This document shows positions 10,320-19,184 of a DNA stretch of 64,000 bases, piece by piece. The notes under the pieces are model-generated. The model did not search any database. It was not told the origin of the DNA and worked only from the letters and a program-made list of their open reading frames with translations. Each line of letters opens with the position of its first letter. Position 1 is the stretch's first letter. The position numbers were made by a program, and so were the translations under genes. This stretch comes from UBA3206 sp964548855 (GTDB taxonomy: Bacteria > Bacillota_I > Bacilli_A > Acholeplasmatales > Anaeroplasmataceae), in contig CAZJSR010000006.1 in assembly GCA_964548855.1 (NCBI GenBank), forward strand, positions 1-64,000, given 5' to 3'.

Positions 10320-12608
10320 ATGAGCGAGATTATAAAAGCGAAGGTAATTAATGTAATATTTGAGGCCTCTGATTCTCCATATAAAGTGATTAATACAATT
10401 TATAATAATGAATCATTAAGCATATTAGGATTTTTTCCAAATATTAGTACAAATTTAGATTATGAGTTTAAAGGTGAATATGTATTACATCCCAAATTTG
10501 GTAAACAATTTAAAGCAGATAGTTATTCTTTAGCATCTATTGATTCAAAAGAAGGAATAATTGCATATTTATCTAGTGAAAAATTTAAAGGTGTTGGTGA
10601 AGTTTCTGCACTTAAAATATATGAAGAAATAGGACCAGACTGTATCCAAAAAATAAAAGAAGACAAAAATGTGTTAAAGAAAATTAAAGGATTTAATAAT
10701 GCTAAAATAGATTCTATATATAACGCTTTATTAGAAAATGAATATTTAGATGCATTATATGTTGAATTATATTCATATGGATTAACTCCTAAAATGGTAT
10801 CTAAACTTTATGATAAATATCAGGATAAAACACTTCTTAAAGTTAAAGAAAACCCTTATAGACTTATTTATGAATTAGATGGTTTTGGATTTATTAAATG
10901 TGATAGTCTTGCGTTTAAGGTTGGTATATCATATGATAATAAAACTAGAATCGAAGAAGCAATTATATACACTTTAAATAATGTATGTTATAATTATGGA
11001 TTTTCTTTTTTAACTAATGTTCAATTAGTTAATAGTACATATAATTTATTAAATAAAGATAAAACTAGTATTGTAAGCAAAGATATGATCATTAAATATA
11101 TCGATGAACTTTCAAGTATAAATAGAATTATAGAAGAAAATGATAGATATTTTGTGAAAACAATATATGATGACGAAGTATTATTAGCTAATCAATTAAT
11201 TAATTTAAATAAAAATAAACCAAAAAAAATATACGAGCCAGGAAAACTTAATGATTACTTAAAAGAAATAGAAGATTATTTTAGTATAAGTTATACTTTA
11301 AGTCAAAAAGAAGCGATATTTAATGCGATAAACTCAAATATTAGTATTATTACAGGAGGGCCTGGAACAGGAAAAACAACTATAATTAAAGGAATTTTAC
11401 ATCTTCTTGCATCTTTAGATGGACTTGCGATTGTAGATGATGATTTTTTAAAAAAAGTTTTATTATGTGCTCCTACTGGACGTGCGGCAAAAAGACTTGG
11501 TGAATCTTGTAATATGCGTTCAAAAACAATTCATAAAGCCTTAGGATATGCATTTGATGAAGGTTTTGAATTTGGAGTTGATAATAAACTCAGTGAATCG
11601 ATTATTATTGTAGATGAGGTATCAATGATAGATATTTCACTTGCGGCAAGATTACTTAGTGCAATAAAAGAAAATGCAAAGATTATTTTAGTAGGTGATG
11701 AATTTCAACTTCCGTCTGTAGGTCCTGGAAATGTACTTCATGATATTATTGAAAGTGGTATTATTAATGTATCTAGATTAACTGAAATTATGAGGCAATC
11801 TTTGGACAGTGATATTATTAAATTAAGTAATGATGTTAATAATAAATATATAAATTATGATATTTTTAAAAGAAAAAAAGAAGTATTTTTTTATCCATCT
11901 GATGGAAATACAACTCTTGATAAAATTATATTATTTGTAAATAATTTTATAGAAAAAGGTGGTAATTTACTATCTGATTTACAAATCCTTATTCCTATGT
12001 ATAGTGGTATATGTGGAATAGACATAGTAAATAAAGTAATTCAAGAGAAATTTAATACTTCTTTAAATATAATTGAAAAGGGAAATAAAATATTTAAAGA
12101 AAATGATAAAGTTCTTCAAACTCAAAATGATCCTACATTGGGAATTATGAATGGTGACATTGGAGTTATAAAAGGAATTTATAAGGATGAAGACGAAGAA
12201 TATTTAAATATTGATTTTGATGGTTTTATGGTAAAATATCCAACTCATAATTTAGAAAATTTAACTTTAGCTTACGCAATAAGTGTTCATAAATCTCAAG
12301 GAATGGAATATAAAAATGTTATTTTACCTATAATTCCTTCTTATTATATTATGCTTAAAAGAAAATTAATTTATACTGCAATTACAAGAGCAAAAGAGAA
12401 ACTTATAATTATAGGAGATTATAATGCGCTGTGTTCTGGTGTTACTAAAGATGATGATAAAAGACAAACAACACTTGAACAAAGACTTTTAAATAAATTA
12501 GAGTTTAATAAAAAGATAATATATATTAATGATGAAAATATTCCTTTTGATACTTTAGGAGAAGAAGGAATGGAAAATATTACACCTTATAGTTTTATGA
12601 ATGATTGA
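10320..12608 (+). CDS. recD2: RecD2-type 5'-3' DNA helicase
   Basis: A 762-residue superfamily 1B helicase of the RecD2/YrrC group, which acts without RecBC in Bacillota and is linked to replication-fork and mismatch-repair processes. The N-terminal OB-like region (KGEYVLHPKFGKQFKADSY) and helix-hairpin-helix region (residues 1-320) precede the motor. Walker A GGPGTGKTT is at about 345-353, Walker B IIVDEVSMID at about 429-438, then the GDEFQLPSVGPG motif, and a C-terminal AISVHKSQGMEY. It starts 6 bases after the nadE stop, with AGAGGTAA upstream, so it belongs to the nad operon. Confidence 0.93.
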   Translation: MSEIIKAKVINVIFEASDSPYKVINTIYNNESLSILGFFPNISTNLDYEFKGEYVLHPKFGKQFKADSYSLASIDSKEGIIAYLSSEKFKGVGEVSALKIYEEIGPDCIQKIKEDKNVLKKIKGFNNAKIDSIYNALLENEYLDALYVELYSYGLTPKMVSKLYDKYQDKTLLKVKENPYRLIYELDGFGFIKCDSLAFKVGISYDNKTRIEEAIIYTLNNVCYNYGFSFLTNVQLVNSTYNLLNKDKTSIVSKDMIIKYIDELSSINRIIEENDRYFVKTIYDDEVLLANQLINLNKNKPKKIYEPGKLNDYLKEIEDYFSISYTLSQKEAIFNAINSNISIITGGPGTGKTTIIKGILHLLASLDGLAIVDDDFLKKVLLCAPTGRAAKRLGESCNMRSKTIHKALGYAFDEGFEFGVDNKLSESIIIVDEVSMIDISLAARLLSAIKENAKIILVGDEFQLPSVGPGNVLHDIIESGIINVSRLTEIMRQSLDSDIIKLSNDVNNKYINYDIFKRKKEVFFYPSDGNTTLDKIILFVNNFIEKGGNLLSDLQILIPMYSGICGIDIVNKVIQEKFNTSLNIIEKGNKIFKENDKVLQTQNDPTLGIMNGDIGVIKGIYKDEDEEYLNIDFDGFMVKYPTHNLENLTLAYAISVHKSQGMEYKNVILPIIPSYYIMLKRKLIYTAITRAKEKLIIIGDYNALCSGVTKDDDKRQTTLEQRLLNKLEFNKKIIYINDENIPFDTLGEEGMENITPYSFMND

Positions 12609-12631
12609 TAATAATATAAAAGGGTGAGAAT

Positions 12632-12754
12632 ATGACAAAATCATTTTTATGTATGATTACAGGTGGTCTTGTGACTTATTTATTAGTTGATGATAAGGCC
12701 AATAAAAAATTCAAAAAATTAATGTGTGATTTAAAACATAAAATTAAAGATTAA
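12632..12754 (+). CDS. Small 40-residue protein, unknown
   Basis: Encodes a 40-residue peptide: MTKSFLCMITGGLVTYLLVD at the N-terminus forms one short hydrophobic helix, followed by a Lys-rich tail (DKANKKFKKLMCDLKHKIKD). GGGTGAGA lies just upstream of the ATG, matching local ribosome-site style, and a terminator follows immediately. It is probably the last gene of the nadD-nadE-recD2 unit. The layout resembles small YtxH-like membrane peptides, but I do not recognise a family. Confidence 0.6.
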   Translation: MTKSFLCMITGGLVTYLLVDDKANKKFKKLMCDLKHKIKD

Positions 12755-12762
12755 GTTTTGGA

Positions 12763-12795
12763 AAGACTGTTGTTTATCAACAGTCTTATTATTTT
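12763..12795. terminator. Bidirectional terminator
   Basis: Stem AAGACTGTTG / CAACAGTCTT with loop TTTAT and an AT-rich flank, between the small + gene and the convergent XRE gene. Confidence 0.75.
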
Positions 12796-13069
12796 ACTTT
12801 AATAAAAGTATTTCTTTTGCGATTGTAAGAAGTTTATTAGTATCTACTGTTTCATCAATTTTCATGTCTTTTAGTCCATTTAGTACTTTATCAACACTAA
12901 ATTCTAATACATCCGCAAGTTCTTTAAGCTGAATAAGTGTAGGCTCTTGTATATCATTTTCAATTCTGGAATATGTAGATTGACTGATTTTTAATTTGTA
13001 TGCCATATATTCTTGTGAATAGTTCTTACTTATTCTATATAACTTTATTAAATTACCAAAACCTTGCAT
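12794..13069 (-). CDS. XRE family transcriptional regulator
   Basis: 91 residues. Residues ~6-60 form a Cro/C1-type helix-turn-helix (LIKLYRISKNYSQEYMAYKL, then ISQSTYSRIENDIQEPTLIQL). The C-terminal 30 residues are an acidic/leucine tail with no known effector domain. The start is an ATG with GGAGG 6 bases upstream. The leader contains a long inverted repeat (13097-13152). The target genes are unknown; it does not sit in an obvious phage or toxin cluster. Confidence 0.85.
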   Translation of the reverse strand: MQGFGNLIKLYRISKNYSQEYMAYKLKISQSTYSRIENDIQEPTLIQLKELADVLEFSVDKVLNGLKDMKIDETVDTNKLLTIAKEILLLK

Positions 13070-13096
13070 AAATTTCCTCCCATTATTTTTTACTAA

Positions 13097-13152
13097 TAGT
13101 TTTTATATTGATAATACATATAAGCCTTCGGAAAGCCTAAATATAAAAACTA
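13097..13152 (-). promoter_or_regulatory. Inverted repeat in the leader of the XRE gene
   Basis: Perfect 12-base arms TAGTTTTTATAT (13097-13108) and ATATAAAAACTA (13141-13152) enclose 32 bases, within the 5' leader region of the XRE gene. It could be an operator for the protein itself or an RNA hairpin; the sequence alone does not decide. Confidence 0.45.
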
Positions 13153-13269
13153 AAAGACCGATATCTAATTTAATTATATCATTTATAAAATTTATAGAAA
13201 AATTATCATAATTTTACTATTTATTTTTATTTGAATATATGGTAAACTTAATTAGGAATAATAAATATG

Positions 13270-13458
13270 TTGAAATAGATGAGTAAAAATATTATCTATA
13301 ATAGAGACTAAGGGATGGTGGAAGCCTTAGATATGAAATATTTTGAAGGCTACTATGGAGTATAAAGTTTCCCGCTTTAAGGGTTTTGAGTGCTAGATTT
13401 ATCTAGAACTAAGGTGGTACCACGATTAATTCGTCCTTAGATTTAAGGACGTTTTTTT
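13270..13458 (+). promoter_or_regulatory. T-box riboswitch controlling alaS
   Basis: It has the T-box features in order: AGAGAC near 13300, a distal-loop GGGATGGTGG, a probable specifier, the antiterminator core AAGGTGGTACCACG (13411-13424), and a terminator (CGTCCTTA / TAAGGACG plus seven T, 13432-13458). The likely specifier is GCT at 13349-13351 (alanine) followed by A, in agreement with the downstream gene. An overlapping GGC reading is possible but lacks the expected purine after it. Uncharged tRNA-Ala should favour antitermination and alaS expression. Confidence 0.92.
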
Positions 13459-13475
13459 ATTTAATGGAGGTAATT

Positions 13476-16088
13476 ATGAAAAAATTAAAAAGTTATGAAA
13501 TAAGACAAATGTGGTTAGATTTCTTTAAAAGTAAAGGACATAGTGTTGAACCAAGTGCTTCACTTGTACCTGTAAATGATCCAACATTATTATGGACTAA
13601 TGCAGGTGTTGCCCCACTTAAAAAATATTTTGATGGTTCAGTAACTCCTGAAAATCCAAGAATTACTAATGCTCAAAAATGTATTAGAACTAATGATATT
13701 GAAAATGTAGGTAAGACAGCTCGTCACCATACATTCTTTGAAATGCTTGGAAATTTCTCAATTGGTGATTATTTTAAAGAAGAAGCTATTGAATATGGAT
13801 ATGAACTTTTAACAAGTGATAAATGGTTTGATTTTGATAAAGATAAATTATATATGACATATTATCCAACTGACACAGTTGCGCGTGATAAATGGATTAG
13901 TTTAGGTATTGCACCGGATCATTTAATTCCACTTGAAGGAAACTTCTGGGAAATAGGTGAAGGACCTTGTGGACCTGATAGTGAAGTTTTTTATGATAGA
14001 GGAGAAAAGTATGACAGTAGAGGAATTACTGTTTTACAAAATGATTTAGAAAACGATCGTTATATTGAAATATGGAATATTGTATTTAGTCAATATAACT
14101 CAAAAGAAGGGGTAGATAGAAAAGATTATAAAGAACTACCTCATAAGAATATTGATACAGGGTCTGGTCTTGAAAGATTATGTTGTGTTATGCAAGAAGT
14201 AGATACAAACTATGATACTGATTTATTTATGCCTATTATAAATAAAATATCAGAAATATCAAATGTTAAGTATGAAGGACAAATGGCTTTTAAAGTTATT
14301 GCTGATCACGTACGTACTGTAACTTTTGCTGTATCTGATGGTGCAACTTTATCAAATGAAGGTAGAGGATATGTTTTACGTAGAGTATTAAGACGTGCTA
14401 CTAAGTATGGTAAAAAACTTGGTATTGATAAGCCATTTATGGCTCAATTAGTTGATGTTGTAGTTGATGTGATGGGATTATTTTATCCTTATTTAAAAGA
14501 AAAATCTTCAATTGTAAAAGATATAATTACTCGTGAAGAGGAAAAATTCCTTCAAACTATTACTCAAGGAGAGAAAAAGTTTGAAGCAATCGCAAAACAA
14601 TCAAAAAATAATGTTATATCTGGTATAGATGCGTTCTTATTATATGATACATTTGGATTCCCTTATGAATTAACTGAAGAATATGCTTTAGAGCTTGGGA
14701 TGAGTGTAAATCATGAAGAATTCTTAAATGAAATGAAGGCACAAAAAGAAAGAGCTAGAAATGCTAGAAAAGAAATTAATTCAATGAAGGGACAAAATGA
14801 GGAATTCATGAATTTTAAAGATGAATCAATTTTTGTTGGTTATGATACTCTTGAGACACAAAGTAAGGTAATAAAATGTTTTGGTGATAGTATTGTGTTA
14901 GATAAAACTCCATTTTATGCTTTTTCAGGTGGTCAACTTTGTGATAAGGGAATAATTTCTGGAATAAATGTTTTAGATGTTTCTAAGATGCCTAATGGAC
15001 AATATCTACATTTATTAGAAGAAAATCCTTTTAAAGAAGGCGATATGGTAACATGTGTTGTTGATTCTAATTATCGTAATTTAACTAGATGTAATCACTC
15101 AAGTGCACACCTTCTTCAAAGTGCTCTTCAAAATGTACTTGGAAGCCATGTTCACCAACAAGGTTCTCAAGTGTGTGCTGATTATTGTCGTTTTGACTTC
15201 AATAATTATCAAAATTTAACAGACGAAGAAATCTTAAAAGTAGAAGATTTAGTTAATAAGTTTATAAATGAAGCCCATCCTGTTAATACGTTAGTACTTG
15301 ATATTGATGAAGCTAAAAAACTAGGAGCTATGGCTTTATTTGATGATAAATATGGTGATAAAGTTCGTGTAGTTGATATGGAAGTTTCTAAGGAATTTTG
15401 TGCAGGTACACATGTTAGTAACACAAGTGAAATTAAACAATTTAATATAGTTGGCATTGAGTCTATTGGTTCTGGAATTTTTAGATGTCTTGCTGTAACT
15501 GGTGATAATTCATTAAAATTATTAGAAGAAAATATAGAGAATATTAAAAATACAATTAATACATTACTAACAAAAGCAAATGATATTGTTAATAGTGCGT
15601 TAAATGAGGGAATAACTTTAACATTTAATGAACCTAAGTTTAATGATACATTATTAGGATATCGTTATGTTCTTGAGATGAAATCATATCTTCAAAATGT
15701 CCAAAAAGCACTATATGATTTAGAAAAATCATATCAAGACAAGAAGAGTCAAAAGGCATTAAATAATGTTAAGAAATATGTAGAACAAATTGAAAAAAAT
15801 GCGATAGTTACAATCTCTGATGTAATGGAATCAAATTTACTTAAAGATATGGCTTGCGCATTATTAAATGATAATAATCTAGATTTAGTATTCCTTGCGT
15901 CAACTGATAATACAAAAGTTACATTTGTTTGTGCAACAAGTCCTAAATTTGATGCAGGTAAAGTAGTACGTGAGGCTGCGGTACTTGCAGGTGGTGCAGG
16001 TGGTGGAAAGAAAAATCTTGCACAAGCTGGTGGAAAAGATCCATCTAAGATTAATGATGCATTAGAATATGTAAGAGGCTTATTATAA
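13476..16088 (+). CDS. alaS: Alanyl-tRNA synthetase
   Basis: Charges tRNA-Ala. 870 residues, the normal full length. The class II catalytic domain is N-terminal (TNAGVAPLKKYFDG; HHTFFEMLGNFSIGDYFKEE). The editing domain carries HSSAHLL (about residue 540) and CAGTHV (about 641). A C-terminal glycine-rich stretch (GGAGGGKKNLAQAGG) marks the C-Ala region. The start is ATG 13476, 5 bases after GGAGG; an upstream ATG at 13464 overlaps that ribosome site. Controlled by the T-box; ruvX starts 1 base after its stop. Confidence 0.96.
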   Translation: MKKLKSYEIRQMWLDFFKSKGHSVEPSASLVPVNDPTLLWTNAGVAPLKKYFDGSVTPENPRITNAQKCIRTNDIENVGKTARHHTFFEMLGNFSIGDYFKEEAIEYGYELLTSDKWFDFDKDKLYMTYYPTDTVARDKWISLGIAPDHLIPLEGNFWEIGEGPCGPDSEVFYDRGEKYDSRGITVLQNDLENDRYIEIWNIVFSQYNSKEGVDRKDYKELPHKNIDTGSGLERLCCVMQEVDTNYDTDLFMPIINKISEISNVKYEGQMAFKVIADHVRTVTFAVSDGATLSNEGRGYVLRRVLRRATKYGKKLGIDKPFMAQLVDVVVDVMGLFYPYLKEKSSIVKDIITREEEKFLQTITQGEKKFEAIAKQSKNNVISGIDAFLLYDTFGFPYELTEEYALELGMSVNHEEFLNEMKAQKERARNARKEINSMKGQNEEFMNFKDESIFVGYDTLETQSKVIKCFGDSIVLDKTPFYAFSGGQLCDKGIISGINVLDVSKMPNGQYLHLLEENPFKEGDMVTCVVDSNYRNLTRCNHSSAHLLQSALQNVLGSHVHQQGSQVCADYCRFDFNNYQNLTDEEILKVEDLVNKFINEAHPVNTLVLDIDEAKKLGAMALFDDKYGDKVRVVDMEVSKEFCAGTHVSNTSEIKQFNIVGIESIGSGIFRCLAVTGDNSLKLLEENIENIKNTINTLLTKANDIVNSALNEGITLTFNEPKFNDTLLGYRYVLEMKSYLQNVQKALYDLEKSYQDKKSQKALNNVKKYVEQIEKNAIVTISDVMESNLLKDMACALLNDNNLDLVFLASTDNTKVTFVCATSPKFDAGKVVREAAVLAGGAGGGKKNLAQAGGKDPSKINDALEYVRGLL

Positions 16089-16089
16089 T

Positions 16090-16506
16090 ATGAAGTATAT
16101 AGGTCTTGATTTAGGTAGCCGTACATGTGGTATAGCAATATCTGATAGTCTTGGGATGCTTGCAAGAACATATGATACATTAAGATTTGAAGATGACGAT
16201 TATGATTATGCTATAAATAAAGTCATTGAAATATGTAATAAAGAATGCGTAAAAAATGTTATTTTAGGACTTCCAAAGCATATGAATGGAGATCTTGGAA
16301 TTCGTGCTTCAATAAGTGAGAATTTTAAGAAAAAAATAGAAGAAATATCAGATATAAAAGTAGAATTAGTTGATGAAAGACTAACAACTGTTATTGTTGA
16401 TAAAACAATGATTAAAGGAAATTTAAGAAGAGATAAGCGTAAAGAAAAGAAGGATGAACTGGCAGCAGTTGTAATTCTTCAAAATTACCTTGATAGAAAA
16501 TTTTAG
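16090..16506 (+). CDS. ruvX: Putative Holliday junction resolvase / pre-16S rRNA nuclease
   Basis: 138-residue YqgF-type RNase H-fold nuclease. The metal-binding N-terminal GLDLGSRTCGIAISD, central VKNVILGLPKHMNG and the VDERLTT motif are intact. Family members are implicated in 16S rRNA 5' maturation or DNA resolution. It lies 1 base after alaS and 10 bases before the DUF1292 gene, the same neighbourhood as alaS-yrrK-yrzB in Bacillus, and is most likely translationally coupled to alaS. Confidence 0.92.
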   Translation: MKYIGLDLGSRTCGIAISDSLGMLARTYDTLRFEDDDYDYAINKVIEICNKECVKNVILGLPKHMNGDLGIRASISENFKKKIEEISDIKVELVDERLTTVIVDKTMIKGNLRRDKRKEKKDELAAVVILQNYLDRKF

Positions 16507-16516
16507 GAGGAAAAGT

Positions 16517-16867
16517 ATGAAAGATAATACAATTACAATCACAACTGAAACTGGAGAAGAGATTTTATGTGAAATCTTATTTACTCATCATTCAGATGAA
16601 TTTAATAAGGATTATGTAGTGTTTATGAAAAAAGGAACAGAAGAAGCATCAGCAGCTGTTTATCAAGAAGCTGAAGGCGGAACTGGTAGACTTGATCAAA
16701 TTGAAACTGAAGAAGAATGGAAATTAGTTGAAGAACTTTTTAATGCATATTTAGAAGATATGTCAAAAATGGAAGCAGGAAATGGTGGATGTGCCGGATG
16801 TAGTGGATCATGCGGTGGATCTTGTTCAGAAGATTGCGACTGCGATTGTGAATGCGAGAATGAATAA
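16517..16867 (+). CDS. DUF1292 (YrzB-like) protein with cysteine-rich tail
   Basis: 116 residues. The first ~90 match the DUF1292 pattern: ITITTETGEEILCEIL, FTHHSDEFNKDYVVFMKKG and an acidic EEEWKLVEELFNAYL. The family has no established function. The last ~27 residues add eight cysteines in CxxC and CDC spacing among Gly/Ser/Asp, suggesting metal binding (inference). The start is ATG 16517 after TAGGAGGAAAAGT; an earlier start at 16490 lies within ruvX. It overlaps the next gene by 8 bases. Confidence 0.85.
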   Translation: MKDNTITITTETGEEILCEILFTHHSDEFNKDYVVFMKKGTEEASAAVYQEAEGGTGRLDQIETEEEWKLVEELFNAYLEDMSKMEAGNGGCAGCSGSCGGSCSEDCDCDCECENE

Positions 16868-17504
16868 AGAATTTAATTTAGAAGATTTAGTACCGATGCT
16901 AAATCTTCATTTTAATAATATCCACAATGAAATGAGAGAATATGCTAAAGAAAATAATGTACCTATTATTCAAGATGAAGGACTAGCGTTTTTAGAAAGT
17001 ATTGTAGCTATAAAAAGACCTAAAAAAATCTTAGAAATAGGTAGTGCAATAGGGTATTCTTCAACAAGAATGTCATTAGTATGTGATAGTGAGGTTATAA
17101 CTATTGAACGTGACGAAAAAATGTATAATGAAGCTATAAAAAATATTGAAAAATTAAATTTAACAGAAAAAGTTAAAGTTATATTTATGGATGCGCTTGA
17201 TGCATTTAAAGAAGTAGAAAATGAAAAATTTGATATGATATTTATTGATGCTGCAAAAGGTCAGTATACTAATTTTTTTAATTTATATTCTCCACTTTTA
17301 ACTGATGATGGTGTAATTGTTACAGATAATATGTTATTTCATGGGCTTGTTTTAAGTGATGATGAAATTAAATCAAGAAGCCTAAGAGGTCTTGTAAGAA
17401 AACTAAAAAATTATCATTCATTTTTACTTGAAAATCCAAATTATCGTACTTCAATTTTTAATATTGGTGACGGTATGAGTATTACAACTAAAATAACGAA
17501 GTAA
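16860..17504 (+). CDS. trmR: SAM-dependent O-methyltransferase, probable tRNA ho5U34 methyltransferase
   Basis: 214 residues, class I Rossmann methyltransferase of the YrrM/O-MT group: motif I EIGSAIGYSS, ITIERDEKMY, and FIDAAKGQY. In Bacillus the yrrM gene next to ruvX and yrzB is TrmR, which methylates 5-hydroxyuridine at tRNA position 34. Position and length make this the likely assignment here, but not certain. ATG 16860 overlaps the DUF1292 stop. The Bacillus neighbours mltG, yrrN and yrrO are missing; a terminator follows. Confidence 0.82.
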   Translation: MNKEFNLEDLVPMLNLHFNNIHNEMREYAKENNVPIIQDEGLAFLESIVAIKRPKKILEIGSAIGYSSTRMSLVCDSEVITIERDEKMYNEAIKNIEKLNLTEKVKVIFMDALDAFKEVENEKFDMIFIDAAKGQYTNFFNLYSPLLTDDGVIVTDNMLFHGLVLSDDEIKSRSLRGLVRKLKNYHSFLLENPNYRTSIFNIGDGMSITTKITK

Positions 17505-17539
17505 AAAAATCCTGCATTTAAAATGCAGGAATTTTTTTA
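17503..17539. terminator. Terminator between trmR and the TetR gene
   Basis: Stem TCCTGCATTT / AAATGCAGGA with a seven-T run on the + strand and A7 before it, so it can serve both converging genes. Confidence 0.85.
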
Positions 17540-17541
17540 TT

Positions 17542-18105
17542 TTAACTTCTATTTTTTATGAAATTATTAACCCAAAAAACAGTATAATCATAAAGATCAT
17601 CGAGTGTTTTTGTTGAATAATTTCTACAATATTTAACATATTCTAAAAAAATACCTTCAATAAACATTTCAATTTCAAATTCTATGTATTTAAAATCGTT
17701 AATAAGTTTATCATTTTTACATATTTCATATAGCTTATTTGATGCGATTTTTGCTAATTTTGTTGCAGCATATAATGAATCATTTGATTTACATATTAAT
17801 TTATAATTTTCATTATTTTGTTTTATAAATTCAAAGAATGAATTAATAAATTCATAAATATTTTGTTTAATTAAAGGTGTTTTATTAAAGAATGCTTCTA
17901 TTAATTCTTGTTCATAATCCTCCGCAACCTCATAAATATCAGTATAATGACTATAAAAAGTACCTCTACTTATAGATGCTTTATTACAAAGTTCTGTAAT
18001 TGAAATTTTATCAAGTTCCATTTTATCTGATAACATTACAGCAAAGGTTTTTTTTATTAAAATTTTTGTTTTTTTACTTGAATTGTTTAGATTTTTGACT
18101 TTCAT
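17542..18105 (-). CDS. TetR/AcrR family transcriptional regulator
   Basis: 187 residues. The N-terminal TetR helix-turn-helix is visible at about 25-65 (ISITELCNKASISRGTFYSHYTDIYEVAEDY). The C-terminal ~120 residues are an all-helical ligand-binding domain of no recognised specificity. AAAGGAG precedes the ATG. It is transcribed divergently from the ABC exporter genes with 140 bases between, the classic arrangement for a local repressor of an export system. Confidence 0.88.
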   Translation of the reverse strand: MKVKNLNNSSKKTKILIKKTFAVMLSDKMELDKISITELCNKASISRGTFYSHYTDIYEVAEDYEQELIEAFFNKTPLIKQNIYEFINSFFEFIKQNNENYKLICKSNDSLYAATKLAKIASNKLYEICKNDKLINDFKYIEFEIEMFIEGIFLEYVKYCRNYSTKTLDDLYDYTVFWVNNFIKNRS

Positions 18106-18199
18106 AAATACTCCTTTTTTAACAATTATTTAAATAATGTTAAAATTTATACTTTTTTTAAATTTTTGTTCTTTATTTTTAATTTATTTAATTATATTA

Positions 18200-18218
18200 T
18201 GACACTGTTCAAATGTCA
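18200..18218. promoter_or_regulatory. Candidate TetR operator
   Basis: Palindrome with arms TGACA (18200-18204) and TGTCA (18214-18218) separated by 9 bases, lying 28 bases before the first ABC gene and just after a TATATTAT tract that could be its -10. A repressor here would block transcription of the exporter. Confidence 0.4.
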
Positions 18219-18245
18219 ACAATGTTAAAAAAAGGAGGAAGATTT

Positions 18246-19184
18246 ATGACAAATGAAGCTGTAATTGAAGTTAATAACTTAACCAAAGATTATGGGAGTG
18301 GTAGAGGTGTTTTTGATGTTAGTATAAATGTAAAACAAGGTGAAGTTTTTGGTTTTTTAGGACCAAATGGTGCTGGAAAATCAACGACTATAAGACATCT
18401 AATGGGTTTTTCTAAACCTAATAGCGGAAGTTGTAAAATATTTGGACAAGAGACATTTGATAAATATAATAAAATATTAAATAAAGTTGGATATATTCCA
18501 GGCGAGATTGCATTACCACAAGGTCTTACAGGATGGCAATTTCTTAAAATGATGCAAGATATGCAAAAAATTCACAATATTGAAAATTTAAATAGACTAT
18601 TAAATCTTTTTGAATTAAAGGATATTGAACTTAGTATGGAAACTAAAAGAATGAGTCTTGGAGTAAAAAGAAAACTTGCGATAGTTAGTGCGTTTATGTC
18701 AGATCCTAGTGTATTGATTCTTGATGAGCCAACAAGTGGGCTTGATCCTTTAATGCAGGAAAGATTTGTTAAATTTATTCATGAAGAAAAATCACGTGGG
18801 AAGACTATTTTATTATCTAGCCATATTTTTGAAGAAATTGATTCAACTTGTGATAGAATTGCGATTATTAAAGATGGAGTAATAGTTAGTGAATTTAATG
18901 CTGATGACCTAAAACATTCAAAACTTAAATTTTATACTATTGAATTTGAAAAAAGTAATGAAAAAGAGTTATTTATTAATAATTCAAAATATATAAAATC
19001 GATTAATATAATTAATAATATCGAAAATATATTATTTTTAAGCATTTATGATGAAGATTTAAATTATTTAATAGGTGAATTATCTGATTTGAAAATTGTT
19101 TCATTTTCAAATAAAAAAGAAACGCTAGAAGATTTCTTTATGAAATTTTATAAAGAAGATAAGGATTTTGGAGGTGCTTTATAA
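18246..19184 (+). CDS. ABC transporter ATP-binding protein
   Basis: 312 residues. Walker A GPNGAGKST (39-47), signature MSLGVKRK (about 137), Walker B LILDEPTSGLDP (about 157), and H-loop SSHIFEE. It is the drug/antibiotic-export type (BcrA/CcmA-like), with a C-terminal extension of ~90 residues. The start ATG 18246 follows AAAGGAGGAAG; an upstream in-frame ATG at 18213 precedes that ribosome site. Its stop overlaps the start of the second ATPase (TAATG), so the two are coupled. Confidence 0.92.
   Translation: MTNEAVIEVNNLTKDYGSGRGVFDVSINVKQGEVFGFLGPNGAGKSTTIRHLMGFSKPNSGSCKIFGQETFDKYNKILNKVGYIPGEIALPQGLTGWQFLKMMQDMQKIHNIENLNRLLNLFELKDIELSMETKRMSLGVKRKLAIVSAFMSDPSVLILDEPTSGLDPLMQERFVKFIHEEKSRGKTILLSSHIFEEIDSTCDRIAIIKDGVIVSEFNADDLKHSKLKFYTIEFEKSNEKELFINNSKYIKSINIINNIENILFLSIYDEDLNYLIGELSDLKIVSFSNKKETLEDFFMKFYKEDKDFGGAL

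Noticed and set aside
13323..13325. GCC as T-box specifier
   Set aside because: It lies in the distal part of stem I on the wrong side; GCT at 13349-13351 is in the expected 3' specifier position.
15749..16180. 143-codon frame antisense to alaS and ruvX
   Set aside because: Antisense to two well-identified conserved genes with no independent evidence.
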